Shown here piece after piece: positions 23,797-35,208 of a stretch of DNA of 64,000 nucleotides (the first letter of the stretch is position 1; every line of letters begins with the position of its first letter). The notes below the pieces were generated by a model. That model did no database searches, was not told where the DNA came from, and saw only the letters and a program-made list of their open reading frames with translations. Source of the DNA: Latrodectus hesperus (taxonomy: Eukaryota > Arthropoda > Arachnida > Araneae > Theridiidae); NCBI GenBank assembly GCA_037975125.1, contig CM075860.1, forward strand, positions 22,437,274-22,501,273. The letters are read 5' to 3'. Made by a program: the position numbers and the translations under genes.

Positions 23797-24099
23797 AGTG
23801 CCGACCGATGGCTGAGTGATCAACATTCCTGACTCCTAAGCTGTGAGTCCTAGGTTCGAATCCCGGTTCGGGCATGGACGTTACTTTCTCTCTGTGTTTC
23901 TCTGTCCTTTCTTCTGTGATGTTGTATGAATGTGGCCCACCCTATAAGCGGGTTTGTGGTGGTATGGCGTGGGGAATGCTAATCACCTCCGTGACTGTGT
24001 TGACCGGTGCCTACTGGGTAACGATAGATGAGTAGCATTTTCAGCACTTGTTGTGGCGGAGATTGTTAGTCACCCAAGTACCCGCCGTTATTAGAAATA
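23797..24099 (+). repeat. SINE-2 copy with a 10-bp TSD
   Basis: The head CCGACCGATGGCTGAGTG carries an A-box-like TGGCTGAGTG. The B box is AGGTTCGAATCCC. The body holds TATAAGCGGGTTTGTGGTGG and GTAACGATAGATGAGTAGCA. ATGTTGGAGA flanks both ends (23787-23796 and 24100-24109). Confidence 0.92.
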
Positions 24100-24109
24100 A
24101 TGTTGGAGA

Positions 24110-24904
24110 TTTTAAGTTATTCTGTATTTCATGTATAGATTTCAATTTTATATTTTCGTACAGTACCTTCTGAACACATAACTATATTTCATTATTTTTA
24201 TTTGTGGTTGACATATTTCAACAACATATAAGGATATTTTGAAATAACTGAGCATTCTTTAGGTAAGGGTATAAAATCAAAACTGAAATTTTATTCTTAA
24301 TTTTTTATGTGTCGCGAAGCGTATATTAGGAAAGTAGAATTTACCTTAGAAAATATTGATATTTTATTTTATAAAAAAAGTGATTACAAATAAGTTTGAA
24401 TTGTAAAAATATGTTTAAATTTTGTTTGAAAAGTATGTTACAATATTTGATAGTTAAAATTTATTCTTTTCTTTTTTGTGTACTATTTGAAAAATTTTAT
24501 ATTAATATTTCCTATTTTTAGGTTATTATCATTATTTGATTTGATTTGAAAAGGAATATTTTTATTTAATTGGTTTAAGTATCGAAATGAATGAAATATT
24601 TTTATTTTTTGTTTCGATTACAAATAAGAATTTTATTGTCTTATAGTTATTATTAAATTAAAACTTTAAAATATTTTTTCTTTTTTCCGATTTATTATAG
24701 TATCTGTATAATAATAAGTTTGTATATACTGTATATATTTTTGATTTCATCCATTTTTGGCTTAATATTTTAAAATTTCTGAATTTATTAGATATATCGT
24801 TAGTGGTATAAATTTAATTTTGAATTTGAAGTAGATAATTTTTAATATTAAGCTTTTCTTTTTATTAAGATGAAACTTTTGGAATCATAAAAATTGATAT
24901 ATTT
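24110..24904. other. AT-rich DNA between two SINE-2 copies
   Basis: No feature recognised. Confidence 0.55.
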
Positions 24905-24912
24905 ATAATTTG

Positions 24913-25229
24913 ATTGGTGCCGACCGATGGCTAAGTGGTTAATGCTCCTGGCTCCAGAGCTGTGGGTCCTGGGTTCGAATCCCGGTTCGGGCATGGATGT
25001 TTCTTTCCTTCTCTGTTCTCTCTGTGTTTCTCTGTCCTTTCTTCTGTGATTTTGTATGAATTTGGCCCACTCTATAAACGGGTTTGTGGTGGTATGACGC
25101 GGGTAACGCTACTCGCCTCGTGACTTGGTTCACAGGTAACTACAAATGAGTAACAGTTTATGGCCTTGTTGTGGCATAGGGTTCAGTTGTTGTGGCCCCC
25201 TTGTGTGCCCGCCGTTAGAGAAAAAAATA
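24913..25229 (+). repeat. SINE-2 copy with an 8-bp TSD
   Basis: Complete copy with head CCGACCGATGGCTAAGTGG, B box GGGTTCGAATCCC, and body GGTTTGTGGTGGTATGACGC. ATAATTTG flanks it (24905-24912 and 25230-25237). Confidence 0.9.
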
Positions 25230-25312
25230 ATAATTTGCTTGATTTATTCTAAATATTATTTTACATTCTAAACAATATTTTCTAAATATTATTCTATACA
25301 TTATTATATTAA

Positions 25313-25500
25313 TGAAATTTTCGCAATGTCCTACCTGTGAAATGATATTTCTGGAGTTGGTAGGCCAAATCTTGGATCTTCTGTGCTTGATATCTACTTA
25401 TAAATTACGAAAACCCGCATCTTTCGGGGACATGATGTCCCGCTATGTAAACGTGCCGTCACTCCTTTCCCTTCAGCGCAGAAAGATGGGAATCTTGGAA
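25313..25500 (+). repeat. SINE-3 fragment
   Basis: Shares the SINE-3 core (CAATGTCCTACCTGTGAAAT, then GGTAGGCCAAATCTTGGATC). No tRNA-like head is visible, so it is truncated at the 5' side. Confidence 0.6.
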
Positions 25501-25706
25501 AACGAGCTTTATATATCACAGTTACAGTTACTTTATATATCAAGTTAACAAACCATATCTCTTAAAATATTAAAACGTATCTTCGAATTATGTTTTTAAA
25601 AAAATGAAACGGTGCTACAATATTCCGAAACAAACGTTTGTGTTTAAAGAAAATAAAGCCTTTATTTATAAGAAATAATTTTGTTTACTTATGTAACTAT
25701 TATTTT

Positions 25707-26309
25707 TTTACAAAGGTATCGAAGGTAATGAAAGGGCTGATGAACTTGTGAAACAAGGATCGTCTTTGGCTCCCATCGGTGTTGAACCTATTTGGGAGAT
25801 CAATTTGAAACCCGCAAAAACCAATGTTCTTAAATGGGAAACACGGAAGATGTATGAAGCTTGGCTGAACACTCCTGCTCAAACCCACGCTAAAAGTATG
25901 ATCTGTGGATCATCAGCGAGGATTGCCTCTGAAATTCTCAGATGATCTAGGCAGAAGATACGTTTAATCGTAGGCTTCATAACTGGGCACTACTATTTCA
26001 GAAAACACCTCCATAAAATGGGACTGTTTCAGCAAGACCCTATCTGCAGGAAATGTCATATGCAAGAGGAAACGGCCAAGCATGTCATTGACGAATGCCA
26101 GACTCTTGCCTCCCTAGAATAACTTCTTTAGACATCATCCATACTAGAGAGTTACACCTAGACTCTATTAAAGGGTTATCGGACTTTAGTAATAAAGTGG
26201 GTGACCCGAGCAACTGGAACTAGGAAACATTAGGTTTAGAGTTAACAGTACAAAATGCTGATAAAAGCAGAGGTGCCCAATGACATACAAACCCAACTCT
26301 AAGAAGAAG
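25707..26309 (+). mobile_element. 5'-truncated LINE copy, 12-bp TSD
   Basis: A second copy of the LINE at 16513-17425, from the end of RNase H (GIEGNERADELVKQGS, about 25714-25760) through the Cys/His cluster to the 3' UTR and AAGAAGAAGA tail. AACTATTATTTT flanks it (25695-25706 and 26310-26321). It has in-frame stops (for example after EILR, about 25943), so it is dead. 5' truncation plus a TSD is the normal LINE insertion pattern. Confidence 0.9.
25748..26120 (+). pseudogene. LINE Pol C-terminal pseudogene
   Basis: The open stretch begins in RNase H (GNERAD motif just upstream) and continues past a stop into CITGHYYFRKHLHKMG-like text and CRKCHMQEETAKHVI. It keeps the Cys/His cluster but not a continuous frame. 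Confidence 0.8.
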
Positions 26310-26321
26310 AACTATTATTTT

Positions 26322-27160
26322 CGAAAAATACTTTTACTAAATCTTGCGCTTTAGAGTCAAATTTGCATATGATTTCTCTACTTATACTAAATTCATTAAA
26401 CTAAATCTATATATATGTACTTTGTAAAGTAGACTTACCTCCTGCTGGTGCACCCTGGAAACGTATTTTATACGGAAAAGTGGTCTACAGCTTTTGGCAT
26501 ATTCTCAGAGCCCATGAATAGGACCCACCTCCACCACCGTGCTGCACTGCATGACAGCTCTGAATCATCGCTATTTTGGCAAGGCAGAGAACTTTTGGCG
26601 CAATGACTCCGGTCATCTACTGTATTCACCTGTCCTGTCTTCGTCTCATGTCTATCTTGTGGTTTTTCATGTGTTTTATATGTGTTATTCCTTGTACTTG
26701 TCCTGTCATTGGAAATAAAAAAATAAAAAAACTTTGCAATATTTACGTTGACAATTATTAATTACTTAAAAGTGAAAGTTTTACTTGAAAAATGTAAAAT
26801 CTGTGAAAATAAATCACTGCAACTCTGAGCTCTTATAGAATTTTTAAAAAAATCTGATACTTAATAACATAGCATACTTTTAGGAATTTAAATAAAAAAA
26901 AATATTAAAATAGGTGTTTCCTGTAGATAAAAGTCGTATAAATTATAATTTATAATAATACAAATCTGATAATTTATAATTCACTATTACAGTTAGTTTT
27001 GGCGCAGCTTGTCCTTATCTGTACCTTGCCCCATAAAATTCATCCAACCAATCATCACAGTTACCATAAATAAAAAAAACCTAGTATTACGCTTCATTAA
27101 TTAAATATAATGTATCGACCTATTTCATAAGTACGAAGCACTAATCAATTTTCTGCTCTT
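26322..27160. other. Unassigned, with a LINE-tail-like segment
   Basis: About 26420-26730 is less A/T-rich and ends TTGGAAATAAAAAAATAAAA, like the 3' end of a retroposed RNA. No domain is recognisable. The remainder is A/T-rich. Confidence 0.4.
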
Positions 27161-27163
27161 ATA

Positions 27164-28557
27164 CAACACTTCTGGCCACCCAAATTGTAACACCAACAAA
27201 GACAAGAGATCTCAAAACAAAATTTATTTTGTAGATAACATGTTGACCAAGAATCAAATGATTAAATGTATTGATTTCTGCGAAATGTGGTTGCTAAAAA
27301 ATCAGTAGCCAGATTAGCCGTCATTGTTGATGATCACCACGGCCACATGCCTTGGCATTGATTTAAAATGTGTTCTTGGGGTACAGTAGACCAAGCAGCT
27401 TCCAAACGTTGTCATAGTTGAGCTGGTGTTTCAATTGGGGATGTCATCTGGGTCAATCATTAAGCAACCATGGGCCACATGTTTTCTACTGGGCAAAGGT
27501 CAGGAGATTGAGCCGGCCAGGGAAGCAATTCAATCTGGTGAGTGTCGAAGAGCCCTTGGCATTGCGTATCACGTGTGGTCGCACATTATTCTGAGGAAAT
27601 ATGGCAGTGGGCAACCCCTGAATGTAGGGAAGGACAACTGGCTTCAGCACTTTGGAGACGTAGCACTGGCTGTTTAAAATACCAGCCATGTATACTATAG
27701 AAGTGCGAGAGTGATACCCAATACCGCCCCATACCACTGTATCCGCTGCAGGACCATTGTGGTGGCGCATATCGCAGCTGTTCAGCATCCTCTTTCGACA
27801 CTGCATCCAGACTTGAATGAGACCATCTTGGTGTTGCAGACAGAGACGTAACTCGTCAGTAATAACAATTTCACATTCCATTCTGCCATCCACATCCTTT
27901 TTCCATCGCACCATTGACGAAGGAGAATTCTTTGCTTCTGCGTCAAGGTTGGACGAAGCAATGGACGTCTTGTGGACAGACCACTTTGCTGCAAACGGCG
28001 TCGAATGGTACTTGCAGAACTTGGATGATGCATTACAGACTGAATGTGCTGTGCTATGGTTCGTGATGTGGCTTAGTGATTCATCACTGCCATACGTACA
28101 ATTTGCCTGTCATCACATCAGGTAGTGCACTAAGGTGGATGCGATCGAACACGTCAGTCCATCGTACCCAACTGTATCCAACGATCACATATCCGCATTA
28201 CAGTCGTTTGGTTTCATCCAACACGACTATCGATTTCCCTGAAAGATAATCCACAATATCGTTAGGTCGCTATCCTTTTTTCTCAATCCGGATATTTGAT
28301 CAAGATATGATCGCTGGTTCCTTCAAAGCATAATTGATTGTTTTTTGAAAAAAAAATCCACCAGAAAATCACAATTTCTGAGCATAAAATTGTCGAAATC
28401 TCCAATCCTTATATAAGACTGGTGGCACAAGCGCACGTGATGTGCACCTGCGCTGAAATTCTAATCAGTTGCATATTTCACATCCTCTAATGCATTTTGT
28501 AAAGTTAGTTATTTGCATGCTTCCGTCAGGTTGTTGGATTTACAGTGGCCAGCAATG
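27164..28557 (-). mobile_element. Tc1-like element, decayed
   Basis: The ends show imperfect inverted repeats around CTGGCCAC (left 27164-27185, right about 28536-28557), with TA at both boundaries (27162-27163 and 28558-28559). The 1394-bp length fits Tc1 elements. The minus strand carries the transposase remnant. Confidence 0.85.
27300..28250 (-). pseudogene. Tc1-like transposase pseudogene
   Basis: Minus-strand blocks include a helix-turn-helix part with SASTIRRRLQQSGLSTRRPL (about 27940-28025). Next is a catalytic part with VITDELRLCLQHQDG (about 27815-27860), where ITDE corresponds to the first Asp motif. VVWGGIGYHSR follows (about 27710-27745), then IFPQNNVRPHV (about 27600-27632), in which the usual second Asp (QDNARPH) is Asn. 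Frameshifts near 27900 and after 27600 break the frame, and the third acidic residue's segment is not clear. Active members cut and paste at TA sites in the nucleus. Confidence 0.88.
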
Positions 28558-28623
28558 TATTTTTCAATTTCTGTAGAAAAAGAAAATTTTATCATGCCAG
28601 GCATGCTATTATTACTTTGTAGG

Positions 28624-28910
28624 AGACCAATTGCTGAGAGGTTAGCATTTCGTACTCCTGGGCTGTTGATTCCGGGTTCGAATCCTGATTAGGGTATAGA
28701 TGTATCTTTCTCTCTTAATATCCTTGTAGTTTCTTCTGAGATGATATAGGAATGTGTCTAGCCCTATGAACGGGTTTGTGGTGGTATGGCGTGGGTAGTA
28801 CTACTCGCCTCCGTTACTGGGTTCACAGGTGCTCACCGGGTAACGACAAATGATTAGCAGTTTCCGGCCTTTTTATTCTCCCAGAACCCACCGTTATTAG
28901 AAAAAGAATT
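28624..28910 (+). repeat. SINE-2 copy, diverged
   Basis: Head ACCAATTGCTGAGAGGTTAG, B box GGGTTCGAATCCT, body ACGGGTTTGTGGTGGTATGG and GGGTAACGACAAATGA. No convincing TSD found. Confidence 0.85.
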
Positions 28911-29084
28911 ACTTCGTGCATTTTAAGCAGTAACTGTTTACTAGATTTTACGGTTGATACTTATAAAGTTGACAGAAATAAAACGCTATTTTATACCATA
29001 TTTCGACAACGTGTACAGTTTTAAATTTCTTAAATATGGTTCGTTGGAGTAACTGTAGGGAAGGGTGATGTTTTCCTAGCCTGG

Positions 29085-29640
29085 AGGGATCTGTTGTTGT
29101 TGTTGCATATCCCCTTTGGCCAGTAGCTCTAGACCAGGTCCAAAACGTTAAACAACCCTTAAAAAATCTAGCACTATTAAAGGATTGTCGTATCCATCTT
29201 GACTGGAAAGCCCCAGCCTCGCAAGGATGCGTTCTGGCGTAGCTTGTTCAGTGAAACATTTGGAACAAATCTCGACATTTTTATAGCCTTCAGAAAATTT
29301 TAAGGACATGAGGTGACCACTTCGAAAGCGGGAAAGAGCAGTTTGTTCCTGTCTTTTAAGGCTGTGAGTCTCCGGACGAGAACACTGATATCATTGGTAT
29401 TCTTCAGGGACAAACCATGTGTTCTGCTTTTTACCCTTAAAAAGATTTCCAAAAAGGTGAGAATTGCCAACGGCTCCGAGGCTCACCAACTCTCACCTTG
29501 GCAAAGTGTCTGAAATTTTATTTCCCTCTAGTGGAGGGTTCTTCCGTGAACCAGCCGAGAAACAACGAACTAAGTGTTTCGGCGTTCCTTATGATTCAAT
29601 GTATTTTCTCTTGTCTGGCAAGGAAAAGAGTTTAACAGAT
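29085..29640 (-). pseudogene. LINE 3' end (I/Jockey-like) fragment
   Basis: On the minus strand the text reads QTALSRFRSGHLMSLKF, then a zinc cluster CSKCFTEQATPERILARLGL, then PLIVLDFLRVV and a stop. After the stop comes an AACAACAAC tail (as GTTGTTGTTGTTG at 29095-29107). This is the C-terminal region of an arthropod LINE Pol. Sequence beyond about 29450 is not clearly part of it. Confidence 0.75.
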
Positions 29641-29659
29641 GACCTCGTCACTTTAGTGT

Positions 29660-31360
29660 AGCTTAAAAATTAAGACGCGAATGACTATGTTTTACAAATT
29701 TTCATTCGACAACCAGAAATATATTGCAAACAAACTAACGGCTCGAAATACCAGCGAACTGTTAGAATATTGTAATAATCGTTAAAGAATGCTGTTCAAG
29801 AAATTCCATTCAATTACTTTTACAAATCTTAAAAAGGTAACAAATGCTAAATTGCTTAAACGATTTTTGCAATATGCGGTTATGATTTGTGCAATCAGTT
29901 TTAAAATGGACAGAGATCATTTTCTAAAATGCTCGTAAAAAGTAGAAAACATCGGGTTTATTTTAGGGAATAATATTCGGCTTACTCCTTTAGAAAATAT
30001 TAATATTTTCATGAGTTTTGAAAGATTTCAAGAGTTTTGAAGTTTCTTCTGTCAGACATTTCTTAAATAAATAAAAGTTCTCTCTTATTTTATGATTTCT
30101 ACTACTAATTACGGTAATAGAAAATTTTCAAGAAAAAGAAAATAATTTTGCGTTAATGACCAATTTAGAATAACTTCAACTAGTATTGTTGAGCGAATTT
30201 TTTTCTTTCTGTACGAATTTATGAAGACAGAAACATTTAAATGTCAATACTTATTCTGATCGTTCTGAGAAATATAGATTTATATTTCTTTATTAGTATT
30301 AATTCCATATTTTTATTAGTTTAACAAGCATTTTTGTTCTTCTTAGTATGAAACTAATCAATTTTTATACCAGATGACAGAACACAGATTCTTTTTTGTA
30401 TCTTAACGTAGTGTACTTCACTTCTCTTCACCTATATGTAAGACAAAATCAATACATTGAAAGAAAAATGATTGGTTGAGTTTATTCCGTCAAAATTCCC
30501 AATATTTCCAAATATTTCCGGTTTATTCCCAAAATTCGAGGGCTAAAAATTTTCAGGAATTTTACACATCCCTATATTAAATGAAAGAAACCTAAATAAT
30601 TTATAATATAGGGCAAAATATTTGATGCATTTGACATACAGGGACCAAATTTCTTTCATGTAGTGAATATAGCATTACATTATTTCTTGTTCAGATAGGT
30701 TTGTCACAAAATTAATTATACAGTTTTGCTATTTTATTATCAAACTTTTATTCATTTTTAGCATTCCATTTTATTTGATGTACAACCACATGTATTTGCA
30801 AGACAATTGCTGACTCAATATGCACTCGTTTTTAGGAACCTCTAATTAGTAAACGCTCACAATTTTATGAGCCAGTGGCTAGTTTGTAACATACACTCAA
30901 AGGTATAAGGATACTTTACCAATTTGAGAAGTAAGTTTTAGAAGTACAGTAATACACGGTACTCTTATAACGTATTTTCATATCACAAGATTTCGTATCT
31001 CTGGTATAGCACTTGTTTTCTCCTTTGTAACATGATTAATTCCCCACGTTATATTTCTGTACTGCGAAATTTATCATGATCTGCGCAGTTCACAACCAAT
31101 TTTGCGTACATTTGCACATTGTGCCAATTGTGTTCTTATAAAAAATTAAATTAAATTATATTATTGACCTTTGAACATTCTGCTAAGAAAAGGTGTCGAT
31201 GGAATGTTATTTCAGATAGCAAATAAAGATGTAGTAAAACGTTTTTTGGTATTATTTGATTTATTTAAAATAAGTGTATTTCAATTACTTTTGTATAAGT
31301 TTTTTTATTTAATATGTCAACTTGATTTAATAAAAGGCTCACTTTTCATTCATAACATTT
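29660..31360. other. AT-rich DNA, nothing recognised
   Basis: About 1.7 kb without an identifiable gene or repeat. Confidence 0.55.
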
Positions 31361-31367
31361 TTTTCCT

Positions 31368-31765
31368 GTTGTTGTTGTTGCTTATGACTCTTGGACAAGC
31401 CAAGCTCACCATGCCTTTGGTTGTGCGAATTAAGTCAATAGACAGCGTCTTTCGTTTGGATAAGAGCACCACGAAGGTGAAAGTACGACTTTGCTCTTTT
31501 TAAGGTGCCTCGTAAGTTTCAATTACGGTCAGGTGATGAGGCCACACTTGAGCTGGTACCCTCCCTCCACATCCACGCCACACCAGCAAAAGGACTTTGG
31601 ATGTCACATATTAACGTGGACACGTCCTCAACCCACGGAGTTCCAGCAACCCAGTGAAGGGGAGTACATTAGTGGTCACCCTCCCACCCACTGCCCGCGA
31701 CAAATGATGCTTCACTTTGCTGAGCTTACGGGAAGCGGCGTGATGCTACTGAGCCACTGGAGCTC
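31368..31765 (-). repeat. SINE-5 copy, full length
   Basis: Its reverse complement begins GAGCTCCAGTGGCTCAGTAG. It runs through GGACGTGTCCACGTTAATA and ends in a tail whose plus strand starts GTTGTTGTTGTTG. That tail (about 31368-31480) also forms the 3' end of SINE-4 (49881-50251 and 32738-32979). CATTTTTTTCC-like sequence on both sides may be a TSD. Confidence 0.88.
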
Positions 31766-32405
31766 ATTTTTTCCCCTTAACATTCGATTTAAAACCTCTT
31801 TAGCGAGGAAAGTTAAACGTGAATCATTTGTACCTAACGCGTTATACGAAGTGATACTAGCATGTTTCACCAGAATGTTCGTACAACGCGGAACCAATAC
31901 AACGTGTTATAGGGGGTGGGGGGAAACTGACCTTCATACATGCTTCATTTGCGTTTTTTTTATCTCTTACGGTTATTTTTATCATCAATATAGTTTTTAA
32001 ATATATTTCATTATTTTATGTTTGGTGCCGAAATATGGATCGTCAATTTCATTTGAGAATTGCAAGCCCTTCGAACTGACAGAAATGTTGAATTTCTGGA
32101 TTTTCTTTAAGCTATTAGTGTGAATTTCTCTAACTCTCGTCTTGCATCATATGCATCAGTTTATAATCAATTAATTCAGGATCAAATAACGTAGGGACTT
32201 TACCAAACAATGATCCAGGCTTGAAATCAATTAAATGAATGGACATTGTAAGCGCAATATGCATGTCAATCTATGCTTGGAGTGATATTGCTGGAAAAAC
32301 AATATCTGGGTTATTTTAACATATAACCATACCTAAAGAAATTTCTATAACTGAAGAGAACCAAACACATTTACTTGACGACTTGAGTGAAGAAGATTTA
32401 CTCAG
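31766..32405. other. AT-rich DNA, nothing recognised
   Basis: No gene or repeat recognised. Confidence 0.5.
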
Positions 32406-32409
32406 TACA

Positions 32410-32625
32410 ACTAGTTTACAATGAGGACGGAAACCCTTCGTCACCTGCAACAAGTGCCAAAGTCTTCAGGCCTCTCCTGAGCACCTTTTGGATTGCATGG
32501 GTCTCTCTAAGGAGGATCTTTTTAGCAATCCTCTCCTAGTCTTCGACTTCCTTACAGTCAACGGGCTCGTAGATCTTGTCTGACTTGGCCAGACAGTGAG
32601 GATAAGAAACAACAACACATTTACT
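32410..32625 (+). pseudogene. LINE 3' end (I/Jockey-like) fragment
   Basis: The plus-strand text has TCNKCQSLQASPEHLLDCMG, then a segment ending VNGLVDLV and a stop. A short hairpin (GTCTGACTTGGCCAGAC) and an AACAACAAC tail follow. Same family as 42055-42685. Confidence 0.85.
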
Positions 32626-32737
32626 AATCCGTGAACTACTATAAAGAAACTCGTTACTGGCCGAAATTTTCTTTCAGTGGATTTTGAATATGTTTTCAGA
32701 TGTGATTTGTTCGCAAGAAGTATCAGATAATTAAATG

Positions 32738-32979
32738 ATTGAGACGTTGAGCAGTTATCTTTGGTGTAAAGGTCTGGGGAAAATTTCCTCCCCTTTCAGA
32801 TCAATGTCAAAATTCAGAGTAGACCCTCTGGTGGTGCCATCTGTTGAAGGAGTTTAGATAAAAGTTATACTTTCACCTTCGTGGTGCTCTGGTTAAACGA
32901 AAGACACACCCTACTGACTTTATTTCGCATACCCAACGGCTATGCAACTGGTCCAAGTGTTATAAATAACAACAACATA
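32738..32979 (+). repeat. SINE-4, 5'-truncated copy
   Basis: Matches 50020-50251 of the full SINE-4 copy, from TTGAGCAGTT through GGTGGTGCCATCTGTTGAAG and CGTGGTGCTCTGGTTAAACG to AACAACAACAT. The tRNA-like head is missing. Confidence 0.85.
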
Positions 32980-33433
32980 TGATTGAGAAGACAAGGGATG
33001 AAAATGAACAAAAATATTACGTATACTTAAACATCTGTAGAACAAACAAATAGATCTTCTAAAAAGATTGAATTAATTTCGTAGAAAAACAGCAGTGAAA
33101 TAATGCTTTCATACATAGAAAAAGTCATAAAATGATAAAATGCAAATAATCATTTGTTTTTAAAGTAAACATGCTGTTTAGTAGAGAAAATCTGTTAATC
33201 TCGCATAATGATTCATCAATAAAAACGCAAATCAGATCTATTTTTGCAGGTAAATGCATAAAAAGAGAAAAATATGTTAACTCATTTATACGTTTTAATA
33301 CGTATATTTTCTATTTTACGAACTTTTGATTTTAAGAAATATTTTGCTGTAGCTACAACTTATAAAAAACGAAAGTCTAATGTAAAAGGCATGCTACAGT
33401 ATTATACGATACACTAATGATATTCGCTAGAAG
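32980..33433. other. AT-rich DNA, nothing recognised
   Basis: No feature recognised. Confidence 0.5.
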
Positions 33434-33435
33434 TA

Positions 33436-34232
33436 CAGGGTGATCTTTTTTAAAGTAACAGTGTATAAAGCGCTCTGTAGTGCGATCTAATAGCCGAAAT
33501 GACATAAAACTTGGTATTTAGACTAATCAAAACATGTGAAAAAAGATTCCGTGAAAAACATTTGTTCCAAAAGTATTCGTTAGGGTATTTTGTGGCACTG
33601 CTTTAGCTTACAATAACGAGAAATAGCATAAAAACGGGTTTCAAAGAAAAATGCAAGTGTTGTTCGATGACAGTGCCAGCAATAGGGGCTATAAAAGCAA
33701 GTAGTAGAAAGCTCCGACAAATTATCTCAGCTGAAGGGAACGAGCTCCAGTGGCCATGCCTCTCACGTTACCGAAACGTACACTTTTGTTGGTGGAGTAC
33801 AAATTTGTCTATTGTAAAGGAAAACATAACAAAGACAGTGAAGAATATTCCTCGTGATATGTTACGTACGGCTGTGGAGAAAGTTGTCCACAGAATGCAC
33901 GGTGTTATAATCTGAGAACGGTGCTCACATTGAATGTGGTCTAATTCCTCACCGGGAAGTTAATGTAATAAATAAACATTAATAATTTAGCTACATAACT
34001 GTATGTGTTAGTATTTTCGTTTTCTCTCATATTTTACATTGCAAAGCGCCTCCAAATGCCCTAGCGGCAATTTTTTTCACGGAATCTTTTTTCCGGGGTC
34101 TTGATTAGTCTAAATACCAAATTTTGCGCCATTTTGGCTATTAGATCACGCTGCAGGCTATTAGATCGAGATTTGACTATTTGACTATTAGATCGAGCTC
34201 TAAACACTGTCACTTTAAAAAAGATCACCCAG
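33436..34232 (+). mobile_element. Mariner-type deletion derivative
   Basis: The ends start CAGGGTGATCTTTTTTAAAG (left) and, inverted, CTGGGTGATCTTTTTTAAAG (right), with TA on both sides (33434-33435 and 34233-34234). The terminal repeats are about 125 bp or more. The right one carries a duplicated GATCTAATAG(C/T)C block absent from the left. At 797 bp only the C-terminal end of a transposase survives. Confidence 0.88.
33667..33930 (+). pseudogene. Mariner transposase C-terminal fragment
   Basis: The ORF ends VKNIPRDMLRTAVEKVVHRM, which aligns with IGNIPRAMLRAATLSIV near the C-terminus of the intact transposase at 43372-44454. The catalytic domain is deleted. Its N-terminal part does not match the transposase. 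Confidence 0.75.
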
Positions 34233-34234
34233 TA

Positions 34235-34520
34235 TAATAGCAAAAACTTTAGGGTGGGTAAAACTCATTGACTCATTAATTTTTAATTTGGCCCAGTGAT
34301 GCCTTAAACATAATTTATCATCGACTTCTGATGACTTAGTGCATTTTTAATATTTAAGTAGTTTGGATTAATTATAAAAGTTCTCATCATAGTAAGATTC
34401 AGACTGGTTAGGCATCAAATCCAGCCGTGTAAGCAAAGCATATTTTTTTTAAATGCCCGACTGCATTTAGTATATACTTATTCAGCGTTACAAAATATGA
34501 ATATGATGACATCATAAGGA
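34235..34520. other. AT-rich DNA, nothing recognised
   Basis: No feature recognised. Confidence 0.45.
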
Positions 34521-34524
34521 GTGG

Positions 34525-34665
34525 AGCACCCATTGGGTGTGACATTTTGCCCTGAAAATGAATTGATAACGAGATAAATATATAGAGAGAAAGGAACCTC
34601 CTTGTTCGAACCAGGGACCTACTTCTTCGAATTTAGGTGTTAACCACTCCGACATCAGTCGGAGT
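34525..34665 (-). repeat. SINE-2-like fragment, degenerate
   Basis: The minus strand reads CCGACTGATGTCGGAGTGGTTAAC followed by CTGGTTCGAA, a decayed SINE-2 type tRNA head. The body is only weakly similar. Confidence 0.55.
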
Positions 34666-34796
34666 ATATACGAAGCTTGTCTTTAAGAACACGTTTTACA
34701 TTAAAAAATTTTAGAATAATAAAAAAATACGATGCATGTAATTCTAAAAATAAGAAAAGCATAACTATCAGAAAATTTAGTTATGATATATTTCTT

Positions 34797-35208
34797 GTTG
34801 TTGTTGTTAACTTATGACACTTGAACAAGCCAAGCTCTCTTTTGACAGTACGAATTAAGTCAATAGGGAGCGTCTTTCGTTTGGATCAGAGCACCACGAA
34901 GATGAAAGTACGTCTTTGCTCTTTTTTTAAGGTGCCTCGTCATTTTGAACGTCAGCTCAGGTGTGGCCTCGTCAGGTGACGTGGCCACACCTGAGCTGGC
35001 ACCCTCCTCTCCCCATCCACGCCACACCAGCGGAAGGACTTTGGACGTCACTGATGAATGTGGACACGTCCCCAACGCACGGAGTTCCAGCAACCCAGTG
35101 AAGGCGAGTACACCGTGGTCACCCTCCCAACCACTGCCCGCGGCAAATGATGCTTCACTTTGCTGAGCTTACGGGAAGCGGCGTGCAGCTACTGAGCCAC
35201 TGGAGCTC
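34797..35208 (-). repeat. SINE-5 copy, full length
   Basis: Matches 31368-31765 over its whole length. The reverse-oriented tail starts TTGTTGTTGTTGTT at 34797. Its middle contains a palindromic GGTGTGGCC...GGCCACACC pair (about 34962-34990) not obvious in the other copies. Confidence 0.9.

Noticed and set aside
24913..25000. tRNA-like sequences with good B boxes (GGTTCGAATCC)
   Set aside because: Each is the head of a SINE with a body and often a TSD. None shows a full cloverleaf with a 3' acceptor pairing at the expected length, so no tRNA gene is called.
26430..26460. TAGACTTACCTCC resembling the 5' end of U1 snRNA
   Set aside because: The following sequence does not match U1 stem-loops and there is no snRNA promoter-like element. 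It is a chance match.
27426..28125. Plus-strand ORFs at 27426-27677 and 27817-28125
   Set aside because: They lie opposite the minus-strand Tc1 transposase remnant and show no domain of their own. The plus-strand ORFs at 44001-44234 and 44326-44511 are shadows of the mariner transposase in the same way.
35000..35166. ORFs across the SINE-5 copies (34860-35166, 31491-32000, 758-1150)
   Set aside because: They follow the SINE sequence, run in both directions and differ between copies, so they are not genes.
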